The notes under the pieces: generated by a model
Told to the model about the DNA's origin: nothing
The model's database searches: none
What the model saw: the letters and a program-made list of their open reading frames with translations, nothing else
From: Bugulina stolonifera
Lineage: Eukaryota; Bryozoa; Gymnolaemata; Cheilostomatida; Bugulidae
Direction of reading: 5' to 3'
Assembly: GCA_935421135.1 (NCBI GenBank)
Contig: OW285190.1
Coordinates: forward strand, 13,960,501 to 14,024,500
Length of the DNA: 64,000 nucleotides
Shown: in pieces, positions 1-12,700 of the stretch
How the letters are laid out: each line of letters opens with the position of its first letter
How positions within the stretch are numbered: position 1 is the stretch's first letter
Translations under genes and position numbers: made by a program

Positions 1-565
1 GTAACATGATAGTTTTGAACATAATTGTTTAAAAAGCTGTTATGGTTTCTCATTAGTTTATTACATAAAGATATCCACAGTCTAATTTCATTAATATTGA
101 TGGAACAATTCTATACAATAAAATAAACCACAAGAATATTCAATTAATTTTATTCAGTATAGGCAGATATTTGGTTACTGTACATAATATTATAAGACTA
201 CTAACTTGAATAGAGTAAACAATGCCATGATGAGCAGATTAGACAGCATCTATAATACTCACAATTTCACATACACAAACACACATTCATACCATCCACA
301 AGCACACATTGTCAATAACCCTCACTAATGCACATATTATATAGTTAGGTACAAGTATTATAATATAGAGATGACTGGATAACATATTGTGTCCTAAGGC
401 TGCATAAAACTCAATGGCATGAAAAACAAACTAAAGGCGAAATTAAATCCATCATCTTCCATGAGTTAATTGAATGTACAATATAATATACTCCTGTTTG
501 TGTCTATATCTACTTGTTTAGTTGGAGTTGAACATACCACCTACAAACACCACTTGAGGCATGGC
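1..565. other. Intergenic/3' flank of ARMC1, no gene seen
   Basis: AT-rich sequence downstream of the ARMC1 stop codon. No ORF with protein-like composition is visible. On the minus strand TTTATT (AATAAA when read in the gene's direction) occurs at 149-154 and 57-62 and could serve as a poly(A) signal for ARMC1. This is inference from the hexamer alone. Confidence 0.5.
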
Positions 566-3148
566 TCACCAATAGAAAGATTTAGCTAGGAAACTAGCAG
601 CTGCCCCCAACCATCCTACACCTGTGTCCTCTTCTTTGGTACCAAATCTTCTCATCGCCTTGTCATCTACCTGCAATATTATATGTAACACACAATGTGA
701 GTATAAGATACTATATGACATGTATGATGCATTATATGACATGTGTGATATATTATATGACGTCCATGATGTATTATATGACAAGTGTGATATACTATAT
801 GACATGTATGATGCATTATATGACATGTATGATGTACTATATGACATGTATGATGCACTATATTATAATGACTATCAGAGATTCCATAATTGTATTTGAA
901 TTTTGACATGTACTGTTTGATGAGCGCTTTACATGTGTTGCACAATAATAATTGGGACAGTCTTCATTACACTGTATTGCTTGGACAGCAGGCTAAACGA
1001 GTGCATAAAGCATAACCTAGACAGAGATACATACTTTAACAGGGCTGTCATCATCTGATAGGTAGGCAGGAAGAGCGGAGTTCTCTTTGTTGCAGGAGGT
1101 AATATCCTGTAGATCTACTACATGTTCCTCTCCTCCTTCAGTACGTAACACTTGCCTTGCCACCATTGTGTCAGCCTGCTGTATAGCTGAAGCTAGAACC
1201 TACAGTTCAGCATAAGAATGCATTCATACAAGAATACATACAGACTTGGTTATGAATAGATGTACATGTACGAATAACAGTTACCAGTTCCTACGGTGTA
1301 CTACTAGTCAGTCTATTCCTACAGTGTACTACTAGTCAGTCTATTCCTACAGTGTACTACTAGTCAGTCTATTCCTACGGTGTACTACTAGTCAGTCTAT
1401 TCCTACGGTGTACTACTAGTCGGTCTATTCCCACAGTGTACTACTAGTCAGTCTATTCCCACAGTGTACTACTAGTCAGTCTATTCCTACAGTGTACTAC
1501 TAGTCAGTCTATTCCTACAGTGTACTACTAGTCAGTCTATGGTAGAGAAAAAGAGTCAAAGTGAACATACTTGTGGTGAGATTTCTGGTTTCACTCTGAT
1601 AACAGATCTGTGCTTAGGAAGGTCAAAGGTTATGCTGACTACTCCTTTAACAGTCAGCAACCTCTCCTTACACATCTCCATGTCATTCTAAAAACATGAT
1701 ACTGTTATACCTACATGTAGCTTAGCTAACATCATAAACAGAAGAAATATACATTTCAGAAGGTGATTTCATTGCCGAATACACTGAATGAGTGAATGCA
1801 CATTATCATAACAAGTGCTAGGAGTGAATTATCACACATAGTACTGCGATAAGATATAAAGTTTCAAAAATAAAGTCTGTAAATGTAAACGAACACCAAT
1901 TGCATACATGAAAAGTAGCCTAATGAACGGGTATTGGAGAAGTAATTACCATTCACAGATTATACACATGCACATAACGAACATGTGTACTATAAGATAG
2001 TGCGTTCAGGAGGAGATAATTCTTACCTTGTCATGAAGTCCATCGACTTGCAATGTGATAGTTTTAAATTTTATGGCATTCAAGAAGGGTTTGTTGAATG
2101 TTTTTCCTGGTCTGAGCGCACGACTAGCTCTAAAATATGGCATAGTACAATCTATATGTACGACACAAGACTACAACAATGAAGTGTTACCCAGAGCTAA
2201 AGAGATTGTAGATACGCATTATGTCAATCCCTAATGTGGTAAAATTGTAGATAGCAGCAAAATCATGGAGACTAAATATATTCATTTGCAGTTACATAAT
2301 GTAGTCCAGTTTAGCATTCTATTAAGTAACTGGGTCACATTTTTTCTACCCAAACCTATTTCTTACTCAATGTTAATATTCCTGGAGCGGAGCTGTTGTA
2401 GTGGAGGCTGTACTTGTGTTTGGATTTGTACAGGCTCCTCGGAGTGCAACCTTGCCAGCAGAAGTGATGATAACTCTCGTATGTGGTCCAGGGGGTTAGT
2501 GCTAGAATTAACAATGCCTGGATGTTCAAAGATGCTCATTCAACATTCATCATTATTGCAGGCATTATCAATCAATGGAAGTACACTATATTGAAAAGAG
2601 GATTTTAACGAGGTGGGCATAAACATTGATTAACCCAACACAAGCGTAATATACTACTTCTATGATCGTAAATATGAAACCTACGGAAGAGATGCACAAC
2701 TTACTCTTTGGCTAGAATATCTAGCTGGTCCTTCATACCAAGGAACTCTCTGAGATACTGTCTATTCTCCACAGGTATAGCAAGAGAGAGTATGATCTCT
2801 AGTGCTTCAATGACAATCTTCTTATTGACATTGGATAGTACAAGAACCAACCCACCAATCAGAGTCTCATCCTGTAGTAATTATTTGTTATATTTAATTC
2901 AGAACAAATTTGTTTCACAATGGAGAAAATGTATTGGGCCAACTCTGTTTTTACAGCCTTTGGCAGAGAAATAAACTTTGTATAAAAGAAACGGCTACTT
3001 AGCAAAGGTTACTTAGCGGCATATATTAGTTAGAAGGGAATGTTATGAAGTTTACCCGAGCAATGATCTTCTTTTTAACCGGATCTTTAAGTGCTCTTGA
3101 GAGTTGAGCAAGTCCCTCTGAAGACAGCATGCTGTTAACTTTATTCAT
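566..3148 (-). CDS. ARMC1: ARMC1, armadillo repeat-containing protein 1 (6 exons)
   Basis: Coding exons, in order of translation: 3148-3056, 2871-2705, 2111-2027, 1687-1571, 1199-1035 and 670-566. All are flanked by GT/AG and their phases join cleanly to give 243 aa (human protein 282 aa, from memory). Exons 1-2 encode a short armadillo-like helical part (residues ~1-86). Exons 3-5 encode the second, HMA-like domain, recognisable by VDGLHDK and by KGVVSITFDL. Exon 6 ends in the family's hallmark amphipathic tail, GWLGAAASFLAKSFYW, which is used for mitochondrial targeting. In vertebrates ARMC1 is a mitochondrial outer-membrane/cytosolic protein linked to the MICOS/MIB complex (DNAJC11) and to MTFR proteins in mitochondrial distribution. 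Compared with human, a linker between the armadillo part and the HMA-like part is shorter; an extra exon within intron 2 cannot be excluded. The start is the first ATG of exon 1, and an upstream coding exon is possible but not seen. Confidence 0.9.
700..868. repeat. 21-bp tandem repeat in ARMC1 intron 5
   Basis: About seven to eight imperfect copies of a 21-bp unit of the type TATATGACATGTATGATGCAT. The array lies within the last intron of ARMC1. It creates long spurious ORFs with YDMYDAL-like or HHTCHIV-like periodicity on both strands, because 21 is a multiple of 3. Confidence 0.9.
1288..1540. repeat. 28-bp tandem repeat, nine copies, ARMC1 intron 4
   Basis: Nine nearly identical head-to-tail copies of a 28-bp unit containing GTGTACTACTAGTCAGTC. 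Variation is limited to a few positions (ACAGTG/ACGGTG, TCCTAC/TCCCAC). The low divergence indicates recent expansion or ongoing homogenisation. It is a minisatellite inside an intron with no coding sense. Confidence 0.93.
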
Positions 3149-3514
3149 ACATGTACACACCGAGCTCTAGGTTTTCGAATCTAAGAATTAGAATAGAAAA
3201 AATGTCTAATTAGAAGGCAATAGCCAGGTGAAAAATCAAATTAGTTATTAGGCCTATACTGCCCAAGATTAGTTTTAAATCACAAGAGGAATGGATGCCT
3301 TGCACCTTTGGAAAGTACGGGGTTGCAGAGGAAAACAGATATGTATGACATATTGCTGTTTGGATTAGAAATTAAAATTAAGGAAACATTTTATACTACG
3401 ATGGACCAAGGCCTACAGTAACCGGTAATTGTGGTCATGGTAGTTTGGTTTCTATCAGCAATGATGAAAAGACTCCGTTTCATTCCTCCCAACAGAGAGC
3501 ACACGTATTCAGTA
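3149..3514. other. 5' flank of ARMC1
   Basis: Sequence upstream of the ARMC1 start, and the beginning of the ~3.6-kb head-to-head spacer shared with the fission-regulator gene on the other strand. No TATA box or clear initiator is obvious. The promoter and 5' UTR of ARMC1 presumably lie here. Confidence 0.4.
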
Positions 3515-3770
3515 GGTGTTGGTGGCTGAGTGGTCTAGCGCTAGTCACTCTGGTCTTGCAGCAATGACACAAGTTATCTGCAAGGACGTGGGTTCGAGTC
3601 TCACCAACGACCTGGAGGTTTTCGTCCTGAAGGTTTTCCCTCCATGCCATATCGAACTATAATAATATCCAGCTCTAGGAACCGTGGTGGCCCCTCGATT
3701 AGCTCTGCTATTGGGCAGCCACATTAAAGAATTGTGTTTGGCGCCACGGATAATATTATTATTATAATAC
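3515..3770 (+). mobile_element. tRNA-derived SINE, family 1, copy A
   Basis: The head carries a polymerase III A box (TGGCTGAGTGG) and a B box (GGTTCGAGTC) about 60 bp apart, the internal promoter of a Leu/Ser-type tRNA. It is followed by a tRNA-unrelated body (…GTGGCCCCTCGATTAGCTCTG is a recognisable part) and an AT-rich ATTATT tail. A second copy in the opposite orientation at 17790-18037 shares head, body and tail. Sharing beyond the tRNA-like part shows a dispersed SINE rather than a tRNA gene. The anticodon arm does not fold as a proper tRNA. Confidence 0.85.
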
Positions 3771-4039
3771 CAAAGTGTCTAGATCCAGCACACCATGTGA
3801 ACCAGCTATACTTTTGAAACTATTGCAAAAAGTTCCCATGTTGTAGCCTAACTGCACTCTTGGATTGAAATTGTATAAGCAGATGTAGGCTAATGGGGAA
3901 GGGGTGGTGCACACAAGGGATCAATCTTTATCAGCTAATTCATTAGATCCTAGAACTTTTGATTGTATTATGGGACAGACCCCAGATTAAAAACAAATCA
4001 GATAAAGTTGAACTTTTAAAATGACATTGACTCATTGTA

Positions 4040-4570
4040 CAAATGGCCAAAGACAAACATAATGTGGCTAAACAAAACCAAATGCGAGATCATTCAATTT
4101 AACCAAGGAGAAAAACCTCTATCAGCCTATAGCATTGGATAAATCCATTAAAAACTTTGGATTGGTTCTTCAGTCTGACTTAAAATTTAAAAAGCACATC
4201 TCAGCAGTTTTGAGTACTGCAAACAGAACACTGTGATGCATTAAGTACACACTTTGCGAAGCACCTGAGAAAGCTAAACTGCTCGCTCACACAAGTCTCT
4301 GCCGTCTTAGGCTTAAACATGCTAATGTCTTGGGACCCCATCAGAAGCAGCATCTATAGCAGACCTTGAACTTATTGAAAAAAGCTATTAGATTCATCGA
4401 AAGTATTAAAGGTAGACGAGGTATCTCCCATGGTCGCGTGACCCTAGAATTACATATTCTGCGAGACAGGTGAAAACACCAGACTCCACTATTGATAAAA
4501 ATTCTATCAGGAGACTTGAAATTGTCCTCTGAATATAATGATATCATAAACACCAGGTCATAAACCACAG
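4040..4570 (+). pseudogene. Decayed CR1/L2-like non-LTR retrotransposon reverse transcriptase, C-terminal fragment
   Basis: Translation of the plus strand, allowing stops and frameshifts, gives the typical end of a CR1/Jockey-group RT. NKTKCEIIQF is the 'N..KTK.M..' block. KNFGLVLQSDLKFKKHIS is the 'DLGV.....L.W..HI' block. AKLLAHTSLCRLRLKHANV followed by a Trp-less 'LGP' is the 'Y..LVRP.LEYA..VW.P' block, and a GRRGIS-like stretch follows. At least two in-frame stops and one or more frame changes show it is dead. No intact endonuclease or RT core was seen upstream. Family assignment is by motif recall and could equally be L2 or Rex1-like. Confidence 0.7.
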
Positions 4571-6424
4571 TAAGAATAACAACTATGAAAAAAGACTAAT
4601 TATATAGGCTTATGACTCATCCAATGTCTACCATAATAGCTCAGCTTTCTTCCAAGTAGTACTCAAGATTCACGAATCAGCGCACAAGAAATAATGCCTT
4701 TGCGCATGCTTGCCAAGTTCTACTGATGAAAATCAGGGAAACCCAGCATTTGGGTGGGGTACCAAAATTGGGGCCAAAAATCAGGGAGTCTTCTGCGGAA
4801 TCAGGAAGACTTGGCAAGCCTGTCTTTGTGACCTCTTGGACAGGCCTAGAGAGCGAACCTCAAGATGACAGCGTGGTCTAGCACACCCAATTTTCTCACG
4901 CAAAGACAAGCATTTTGTATTTGGCCCAGGCTGGCGTGTTTCCGACACATAGCCAAAAGTCGATCGGAAAATTCTTGAGAAAGACACTAACGGTGGAAAC
5001 AGACTAGTGAACATTTTTGCCGCGTTGGTACCAAGTTTTTCCAGCGAGACGACTATTTTCTTACTGACAAAAGTACAACAGAACAGGGATATTTTGTCAC
5101 GAAAGCATTCCCTAGTCAAGTGTATGTCAATGTCATGTGCCAAAACAGGCAACCATTTTTAGGCTATGTCTCCTACGTGCAGGCTAGTTTACATTTTAGG
5201 ACAACTCAATATAAATAATATCATAATTATTAAAAATTAACATATAAAATAAATAGTTATAGTATAATTTAATAAGCATAATTATTATTTTTAATTTTAT
5301 ATAAAAATAATAATAATATAATTAATAAATATTATAATAATTCATCAGTGGGAAAATACATTTCAACTCATAAGCCACAAATAGTTCGTCATGCTTCAAA
5401 TAGTGTTATTTTGCATTTACTTCGACTTTTTTAATACGCAATACTTTCACCTATAATCGACTCTGTGACAGTAAGTATAAAAAGGTTAAAATATCTCTGT
5501 TTACCTATTTTTCTAGCAGTGGCCCTATTTTAAACCATCCGCCATGAGCCTTTGAATAATAGAAATCTATTGGCTGTTCCAATGTAACAGGAGTGCTAAT
5601 TGGGCAGGAAACTTCAACCGGAAACCGTTTAAAACTGGCAAGTCTGCGATCGGCGATGGTAAGTAAAAGTAAAGTGCACCACGACATACATTTCTGCTTG
5701 TTTGAAATTACAAAAAACTTTCTTTTTCTGCATACCACTGTCTGGCTCAAAGCTCTACTTCCTTATCGCTGCTGGGGGGCAAAGGTAGTCCCTGTCTGGG
5801 GTAAAATCCTCCGTCATTCTCATTCTGATTATAATAATAAATAATAATTATAATAATCATTATTATCCAAGAAGTTGTAGTTGAAGTTTTTAGTTTAGCC
5901 TTTTGGTGACAGCTTTTCTATGATCATGATCATGATGTTATGATCTGATGAACAAGACTTTTTATTATTATTTGTTGCACAATTATAACTACACCAAACC
6001 GATCAAATTGTTAATGAAAGCTGAATAATAAGCATAATAGTCGTGTAGATGTACATGTAAGTGCCAAGCAAGATGCTTTGTAGCAATGTAGAAGTAAAAG
6101 CAAGCTTACTCCTTGGTAAAAGTAAATCCCCAGCTTTCACACAATGCAAGAGCACAAGTCAATAGTGAATAGAAGTAATGAGCATCTGTTGCTCGAGTCA
6201 AAATTACTCGAGTAAAGAAAGGCGAGTGCCTATGTCTGATCTGTATATAGGCCTAAGCATGTATACAGTTACAGTAATAGTCTATTGAGAAAACTATTGT
6301 TTCAAACGAAGTCAAACTATGTATTTGTGGAATCAATCGCATCTGCATACTCTGCTTGAATGGTGTCAGTTTATTGAAGTACAAAACATATTATTTTGAT
6401 CTGATACGCTATTGTAGAGTTTTA
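4571..6424. other. Intergenic spacer between ARMC1 and MTFR-like gene
   Basis: No gene recognised. 4700-5160 is less AT-rich and contains partial internal similarity (AATCAGGGA..., AAATCAGGGAG...), perhaps an old repeat. 5205-5345 and 5828-5870 are TAATAA-rich simple sequence. 5750-5815 is a short GC-richer patch. The fission-regulator promoter should lie at the right end of this spacer. Confidence 0.4.
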
Positions 6425-6570
6425 ATTTTGTGGCAATGTATTCTGTCCACGGCGCTAGGCGATTTAGTGCCGTAGAGCCCCCCCCCCGTGCAAGCCAAAC
6501 CTCAGTGTGTGACAGGTATCTTAGTGGATGCAAAATCAATTGACAAATGGAAAATCCTTCCATAAAATAA
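6425..6570 (+). mobile_element. Possible tRNA-related SINE, family 2, copy A
   Basis: It shares with 16485-16650 an ordered set of blocks: GGCAATGTATTCTGTCCA near the head, a CGTAGAG...CCCC middle and an ATGGAAAATCCTTCCAT...AAATAA tail. The head resembles a Pol III A box (TGGNNNAATG). The B box is eroded by a C-run. Two copies with different flanks indicate a dispersed repeat. SINE identity is inference. Confidence 0.45.
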
Positions 6571-6734
6571 CATCACACACTGTACTCTATGTTAAACATA
6601 AGTTCGACAAAGTGGTAGCTTGCAGTAATGCTCAAATGGATGTTAGTCACAAACTGTATGAAATATGGAATTGTTATTATATAGCACCTTTTAGGTACGT
6701 ATTTATATTATGTAGTGCTACTGAGAGAGAGACA

Positions 6735-9700
6735 ATGGATGTGGATTGGCATCGCCTTGCCCTCTTGCTTCAGGATATCCTGGATTATTTTGGGTTTGAT
6801 TTGTTTCGTGTGGTAAGTTCTCTATTCAGTAAATTATGGTAAATGGGAGAAGTTTCAATGTACATTTTGTTGTCCAATTTTATACTAATAATATGTATTT
6901 CTATAATTGCTCTTGATTATTAATGTGTTTCTACATGTATACGATTACCAGGTTGCTATGATAATGATTCTAATGAATATCCTTTTGGTACAACATCTAG
7001 TCCTATCTGCATGCTGACCTAACTACTAATTGTTATATTTTAGCCGATTCCAAGAACGAGATCATTTCTTCCACACCACAAATCTCAAGATGTGTACAGG
7101 AGGAGCATTATCAGAAGGATAGGCTCTGCTTGCAGATTTATACAGATAAATAGAATATACCTACAGGTACCCTTCTCCAACTTGTACGCACACTTTGGTT
7201 TGATACATGATGATATGATGAACTACAACATATTATAATGTACGTTGTAGGCTAACAGCTCCTATAATTTAATTATAGGAGCTGTTCTTTCTTGATAGTT
7301 TTATTCAATCAATTGTTATAACCTGGTTGGTATTTTTTGTTATATTTTAATATTGATACGCTTAGGAGTAGGCTATAGAGGTTGTCTGCGCTGTGTAGGA
7401 TGTGCCCATGTGTGGGGATATTATGCTATGTACTATGTAGTTAAACATGCCCCTCTTTATTACCAGCCACATCTAATAGGAGATTACGGTGATTTGAATC
7501 ACTCATCTACTGCCAGTATAAACTGTGCCAACTTTGGTGATATAGGCTGGGTTATAGACGAACAGCATGATAGCTTTACCAGGCTGAGGTATGTAGCCTA
7601 CACCATAATGAAATATTGTTCCAATTTTTAAGACTGTATGCATATTGTCCTAAATTTGCTGAGATATAACCATGGTAAATTTCTGATACCAACGTAGTGA
7701 TATACATATTATAAACAAATAGCAAACAGTCTTTCTACTACATTGCCTGTCTATTCAAATTAGAAGTTGTCCTCTCATTGCCATCAACTGTTTAGGAAGA
7801 CAACTCCTGCTGTAGCTAACATTTTATAATTTTTCACTGTCTTTATACTCTGTAATTCAGGTCAGACCTCCACAGTCTGAGAGGTATCAGACCTACAGAA
7901 TGCTCAGTATCTCGGCACACTTTACCCACAATGCACCGCACCAGAGATGCCATATTCTCCAATACAGATGAATTCACATGCAGTACACCTGATATTAGCC
8001 TGAGGTACTGTATTTAATGATTACAAGCTATCTACATATGCAGTGTATGTAGTGCTGGTTGTGTCGTGTACAATAGTTACTGAAACCGTGGATTTGTCCA
8101 CTCTTGGAGGTGTTTCACTTTGGGTCTCACCATTGCTCATCAGCCCTATACTGTGTCACTTATAACAGGATATACATGTATATACAATGTATGCGTATGT
8201 GCTATAGGCCTATGGGATATCACCACCCCTTGCTTTACCAAACTATCTGAAGTGCTTGGTATGAATATAAGACATGAGTTTAGAGATTATGGGCTCCATT
8301 ACCCATGGGCCCACTCACCACTTTTAATCAAATGACTCATTCTGTGATATGTACCCGGCTTGAGCTCTCAAACTCTGTCGGTTTGACACTTGAGTGCATA
8401 TTTCTCCAGACATTTTAATGTTTTCCTTTAAATTGATTAAATATTTGTCAAATGAGACTCGGGTTAAAACTCAGCTTTCGTAGTCCTACCTCAGGGTTGT
8501 GTAACAGTCCATTGGTACTTCAACTATTTGTAATCTTAACAGCTAAGCCTATGCCAGTATGGTGAGTGGTGACATGCCATGAGTAGGGGATTCAGTGTGA
8601 TTAAATGTATTTAATATGCTTTTTATAATCTGGCAATTTAATCCAGGAAAGTGTGGAAATTTAAATAGAATGTTTTTGCTCAGTGACAGATTGAGATGCT
8701 ATTATTGACTTGCGGTGGAGAGATGAGATGTGAACTTCCCCTCTATTACTTTTATATTATTGTTATATATTAGTATTTTATATAGCTATTATAGTTATGA
8801 TACATATAGGATGCTGACGCATCTATAAAATGTACATGAGTCAAGTATTGCTGGCTAAAAATTTGGTGCAAAGCTGGATAATCAGTATCACCCTACACTA
8901 CACATGCACATGTTTTTATTCTCATTTATTAGCAAATAATCTGGTGGTTTACTGTCTAGACTTGCATAGTATCTACGTCAAATTCCTGTAGTCTTTTAAG
9001 ATGCTGATCCACTGCATGACTTTGTAATATATGTACATACATGTAGGAGAAGATAATTCCAATGATGTAATCTGTTGTGCCCATCTCTAGGTCAGCTTCT
9101 GCTCCATCGGATCCTGTAGCTTTGGATAAGATTACAGCTCTAGAAGAGGAACTGGTCAAGCTAAGAGAGGTCATAGCAAGCATAGCCAGTGGGTGTCCAT
9201 TTCTATATAATACAGGGGTCTAGACTTTATATTGACTCTCGATGTTTTTGTGGTGAAATGGAGGCAGATAAATAGATATTTAACCCATCTACTAGCCAAC
9301 TAGAATGGAGTATTAGTTACTTTTATTCATTTTTCCAGCCTTGTTTACATTGATTTAGTGGTCTTTCCTGTGATGTACATATTTCTACTGCTTAAGTGAT
9401 CGCGTGAGTGCTAGTATAGGTATTAAGTAGAGCATGATTAATGGCAAACCTGCTTATGATTGAAATTGATAATATTTTTAATAACCTGGATATGATTTCC
9501 GCATCAGCAGCTCCACGTACGTGCAGTAGAGGCAAACTTTTCTCCCCAATCATATCGACTGATGGCTGGCTAACTGGTTTGTTCTGGTTTGAAAATCATG
9601 ATGTTACGCCAACTGAGCTAGCCACAATCCTTTTACGAAAAATAAGTCATTGCGGAGATATTCGTATTACCGTTCATTGTTAGCCAATTTCTAATCCTAA

Positions 9701-12700
9701 CTGTTAGCAGGTAGAATACTGCGGCATAATGACATGCTAATCTGTGTTTACATCACATTTTAAGCATAAATTAACAAAGGCTTCATGATGTTTTGTTGTT
9801 TGTGAGGATTTCATCTCACAATCCACCAATACACTAATCTCTGTCTGCATTTGCAGCTGTAAAAGCACCTCCTGATGTAATACCACGAGGTGTACCTGTA
9901 CCACCATGCACTCCTGGACCTCCCTCTATTCCACCTCCGCCTCCACCTCCTGGTATACCACCACCTCCTCCACCACCCCCGCCTCCAATGCCACCCAGTA
10001 GTGCGCCAGCAAAGTCAGTGTCGGAGGTGATAGCAGAGGTTGGTCTAGTATCTACTATCTAATTTACTAGATTTGTATAACATATCTAGCCTCTGCATGC
10101 TTTGTATACCAGTGAGGGTGACCCAGTGCGTGGATATCTCATGGGAGTGGCACAGTAGCTGCTCATTTGTCAATCCATCCAAGTCAGTCCTGATCATAAT
10201 CTTGTCAAATTGATGGCTATTAGGTAACATGATATGCTATTTACTTGTTATGGTTATTACATGTATTATGTACTGGGATTTCAATAACATGTATGTTACT
10301 GTTATACTAGGTTCATCTCTGTGGTGTGTAAACACAATATAATCTAGTAAAATTATGTGACCAGTCATATCTACCATTGCCTTACTCATATGTTCTCTTC
10401 TGCTAACTCTTTTCTGGGTGTACATGTAACCAACCATTCCATTTGATGACTCAATTCTTGAGCTGACAGGTTTCTGACGTTTTTCTTGCTTGGGAAATTA
10501 CATAAAAGTTGATTGTTTATTCAATTAATAACTTATGCCTGCTGCTTGTATATGTAATTAGAATTAGTATTTTATAAAAAATACTAATTGATTAATTGTT
10601 CCGGTTCTGGTTGTTCTGGTGAGGTTCTGATATAGATCCTTTGCAAACTGTTGCACTGCACTACCTATTATTCAAATCTAGAGCTACTCTCATCATTCAG
10701 CCAGTTCTACATTGCTCTCTCTCTCTCATTAATTATATTAATTTAAGAAGAGAATGTAGCAAGCAATTACTATTATTTATGGTTATTGTAAATTACACTT
10801 TTATGGTTGAATTTACAATTAGTGTCACATATTTATCGAATTCCATCGCAACTCATTTATGTCTTACTATTGACAGATGGCAATTCATCTGTATCTCTTT
10901 TGAAATGTTCTGGGTTAGCTTTCCGTAGATTTACTGAGTGAAGAAACACAACTCCAAAAGAATCACATTCAATCTATCGAATGATTGGTTCATTAACAGG
11001 TTGTTTGGTTATTGTTCAGGGGAAGATAGCAAGTTTATGCTGAACTTCATTTATATATTCCATGCCACTGCTTGAGTTCACAACAGGCGTCAATGAGATA
11101 CCATGTAGTTTTCTCAACCCCCACGTCTGTAAGAGAACAATTATAATGTTTTGATGCCTTGACGTCATCAGCCGACAAGCTGACTGCGTGAGCTGCGAAA
11201 AATGTCGGCCGTGGAGTCTGATTGCTCGTAGATGGCATGTTTATGGTTTATTTCAGTCATATTTGCATTAGTTGTTGTTAAACTAGCATTATTGTACTGT
11301 CGTTCTAATGTTACCTGTAGTGTAAGTGTAATATCCTGCGGCATATAGAATGTGTTGTTATGAGGGTGTATTGTAATGTTTTAAAGATTGATTCATGCTG
11401 TGTGTTGTATGGGTTTATATGGATGTAACAATGATTATTACAGACGTATTCACGCCCACAACACATCCTCAAGTGGACTCATAGATAGTTGCAGCATTGC
11501 AGAGGCTCTTCACTTCTCTGGGAATACTGAATAGTACATTGAAATGAAGCTAATTTTTTTCTATTTTTTTCCACTCCTACACTTCCCACCGTCCAGCTGT
11601 CACCACTCGAGAATAATCGGAGAATAATCGTCTTCTTGTCATCAGTAACATTTTGTCATATTTCTATATCCTGTGCAAGCTGTGCAGTATTGTGAAATTT
11701 CAACTAACTTGGCTCCTTTTCAAAATGTCATCTCCTAATCCAATATAGATTTGTTAATTTGTGGGTTGGTATCCTAGATTATCATGATTAATAAATTTGA
11801 TTTAACACCTTGATTGTACTCTAGGCTGGGTTAATCCGGGCACAACTGCAAATCTTCATACTATGGCCAACATCTGTTACTGAAAACAATGTGGTGTCAT
11901 GTCATGTAGCTTTTCTAACTCTTAATTGCAGAGGAAGAAGAAAAATGGGAAATCTGGAAATGGTGCTGGAAAGGTGCCAGGTGGTGGCTCGGTGCCAAGT
12001 ATGACTGAGGTCTTGAAAAATCTTGGTACAGTCAAGCTGAAATCTGTTAGCCGGTGAGAACAAACACATTTCTCTAGCCTTAAGTGACCTAATATTGAGT
12101 AAAGCTTAGAAGTTGGTGTTATGGCGTCACGCTTATTTATAGTAAATGTCATATGCCCTGAATCTATTAGCCAAATGTTAAGGTATAGAAGAGTATTATA
12201 ATTTCGTGTTTATGTTCATAAACATTTTGTTTTGGATGTTTGTACCCTCTAGTGACAGGCAGGCACGACTAGCAGGCACGTACACAATCTTTACAGATGT
12301 ATTATATAAATTAAAATGTCATTTCTATGGACGTAATCACGTTAGCATTTAGTTACATCCTTTAATTAGGTTTAATGAGAGCATCTTGTGTTCTAATCCT
12401 GATTGCTATTAGAGCTGATCTTGAAAAATTTTGATTGAGAATAATTTACCACCAAAAGATCTTTTACACATAGATGCCAGGTTTTCTATGGCCACACTTG
12501 CGTATGTGTTTTGCCCGGTTGTCAAGAATTAGAACTTGTTTTTTTGTCCATTTTATTATTGAGCAAGATTTTAAGTCATGTCAATGTGTTGAAGCTTGAC
12601 ACAACGGAGGTTTGACAGTTTGTCTGTTAATCTTCCACATGTCCCTCTATAGACATTATCTTCATCTCTAACTTTATACTTGAGTATGAAATCCTAAACA

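Noticed and set aside
566..945. ORFs with YDMYDAL or HHTCHIV repeats
   Set aside because: They derive from the 21-bp tandem repeat in ARMC1 intron 5; only the last 35 codons of the minus-strand frame (566-670) are the real ARMC1 exon.
2265..2594. Extra ARMC1 exon in the 2.3-2.6 kb region
   Set aside because: Splice phases of the exons on both sides fit without it, and its translations show no ARMC1-like residues.
3520..3610. tRNA gene
   Set aside because: A and B boxes are present, but the cloverleaf is not complete and the flanking SINE body is shared with a second locus.
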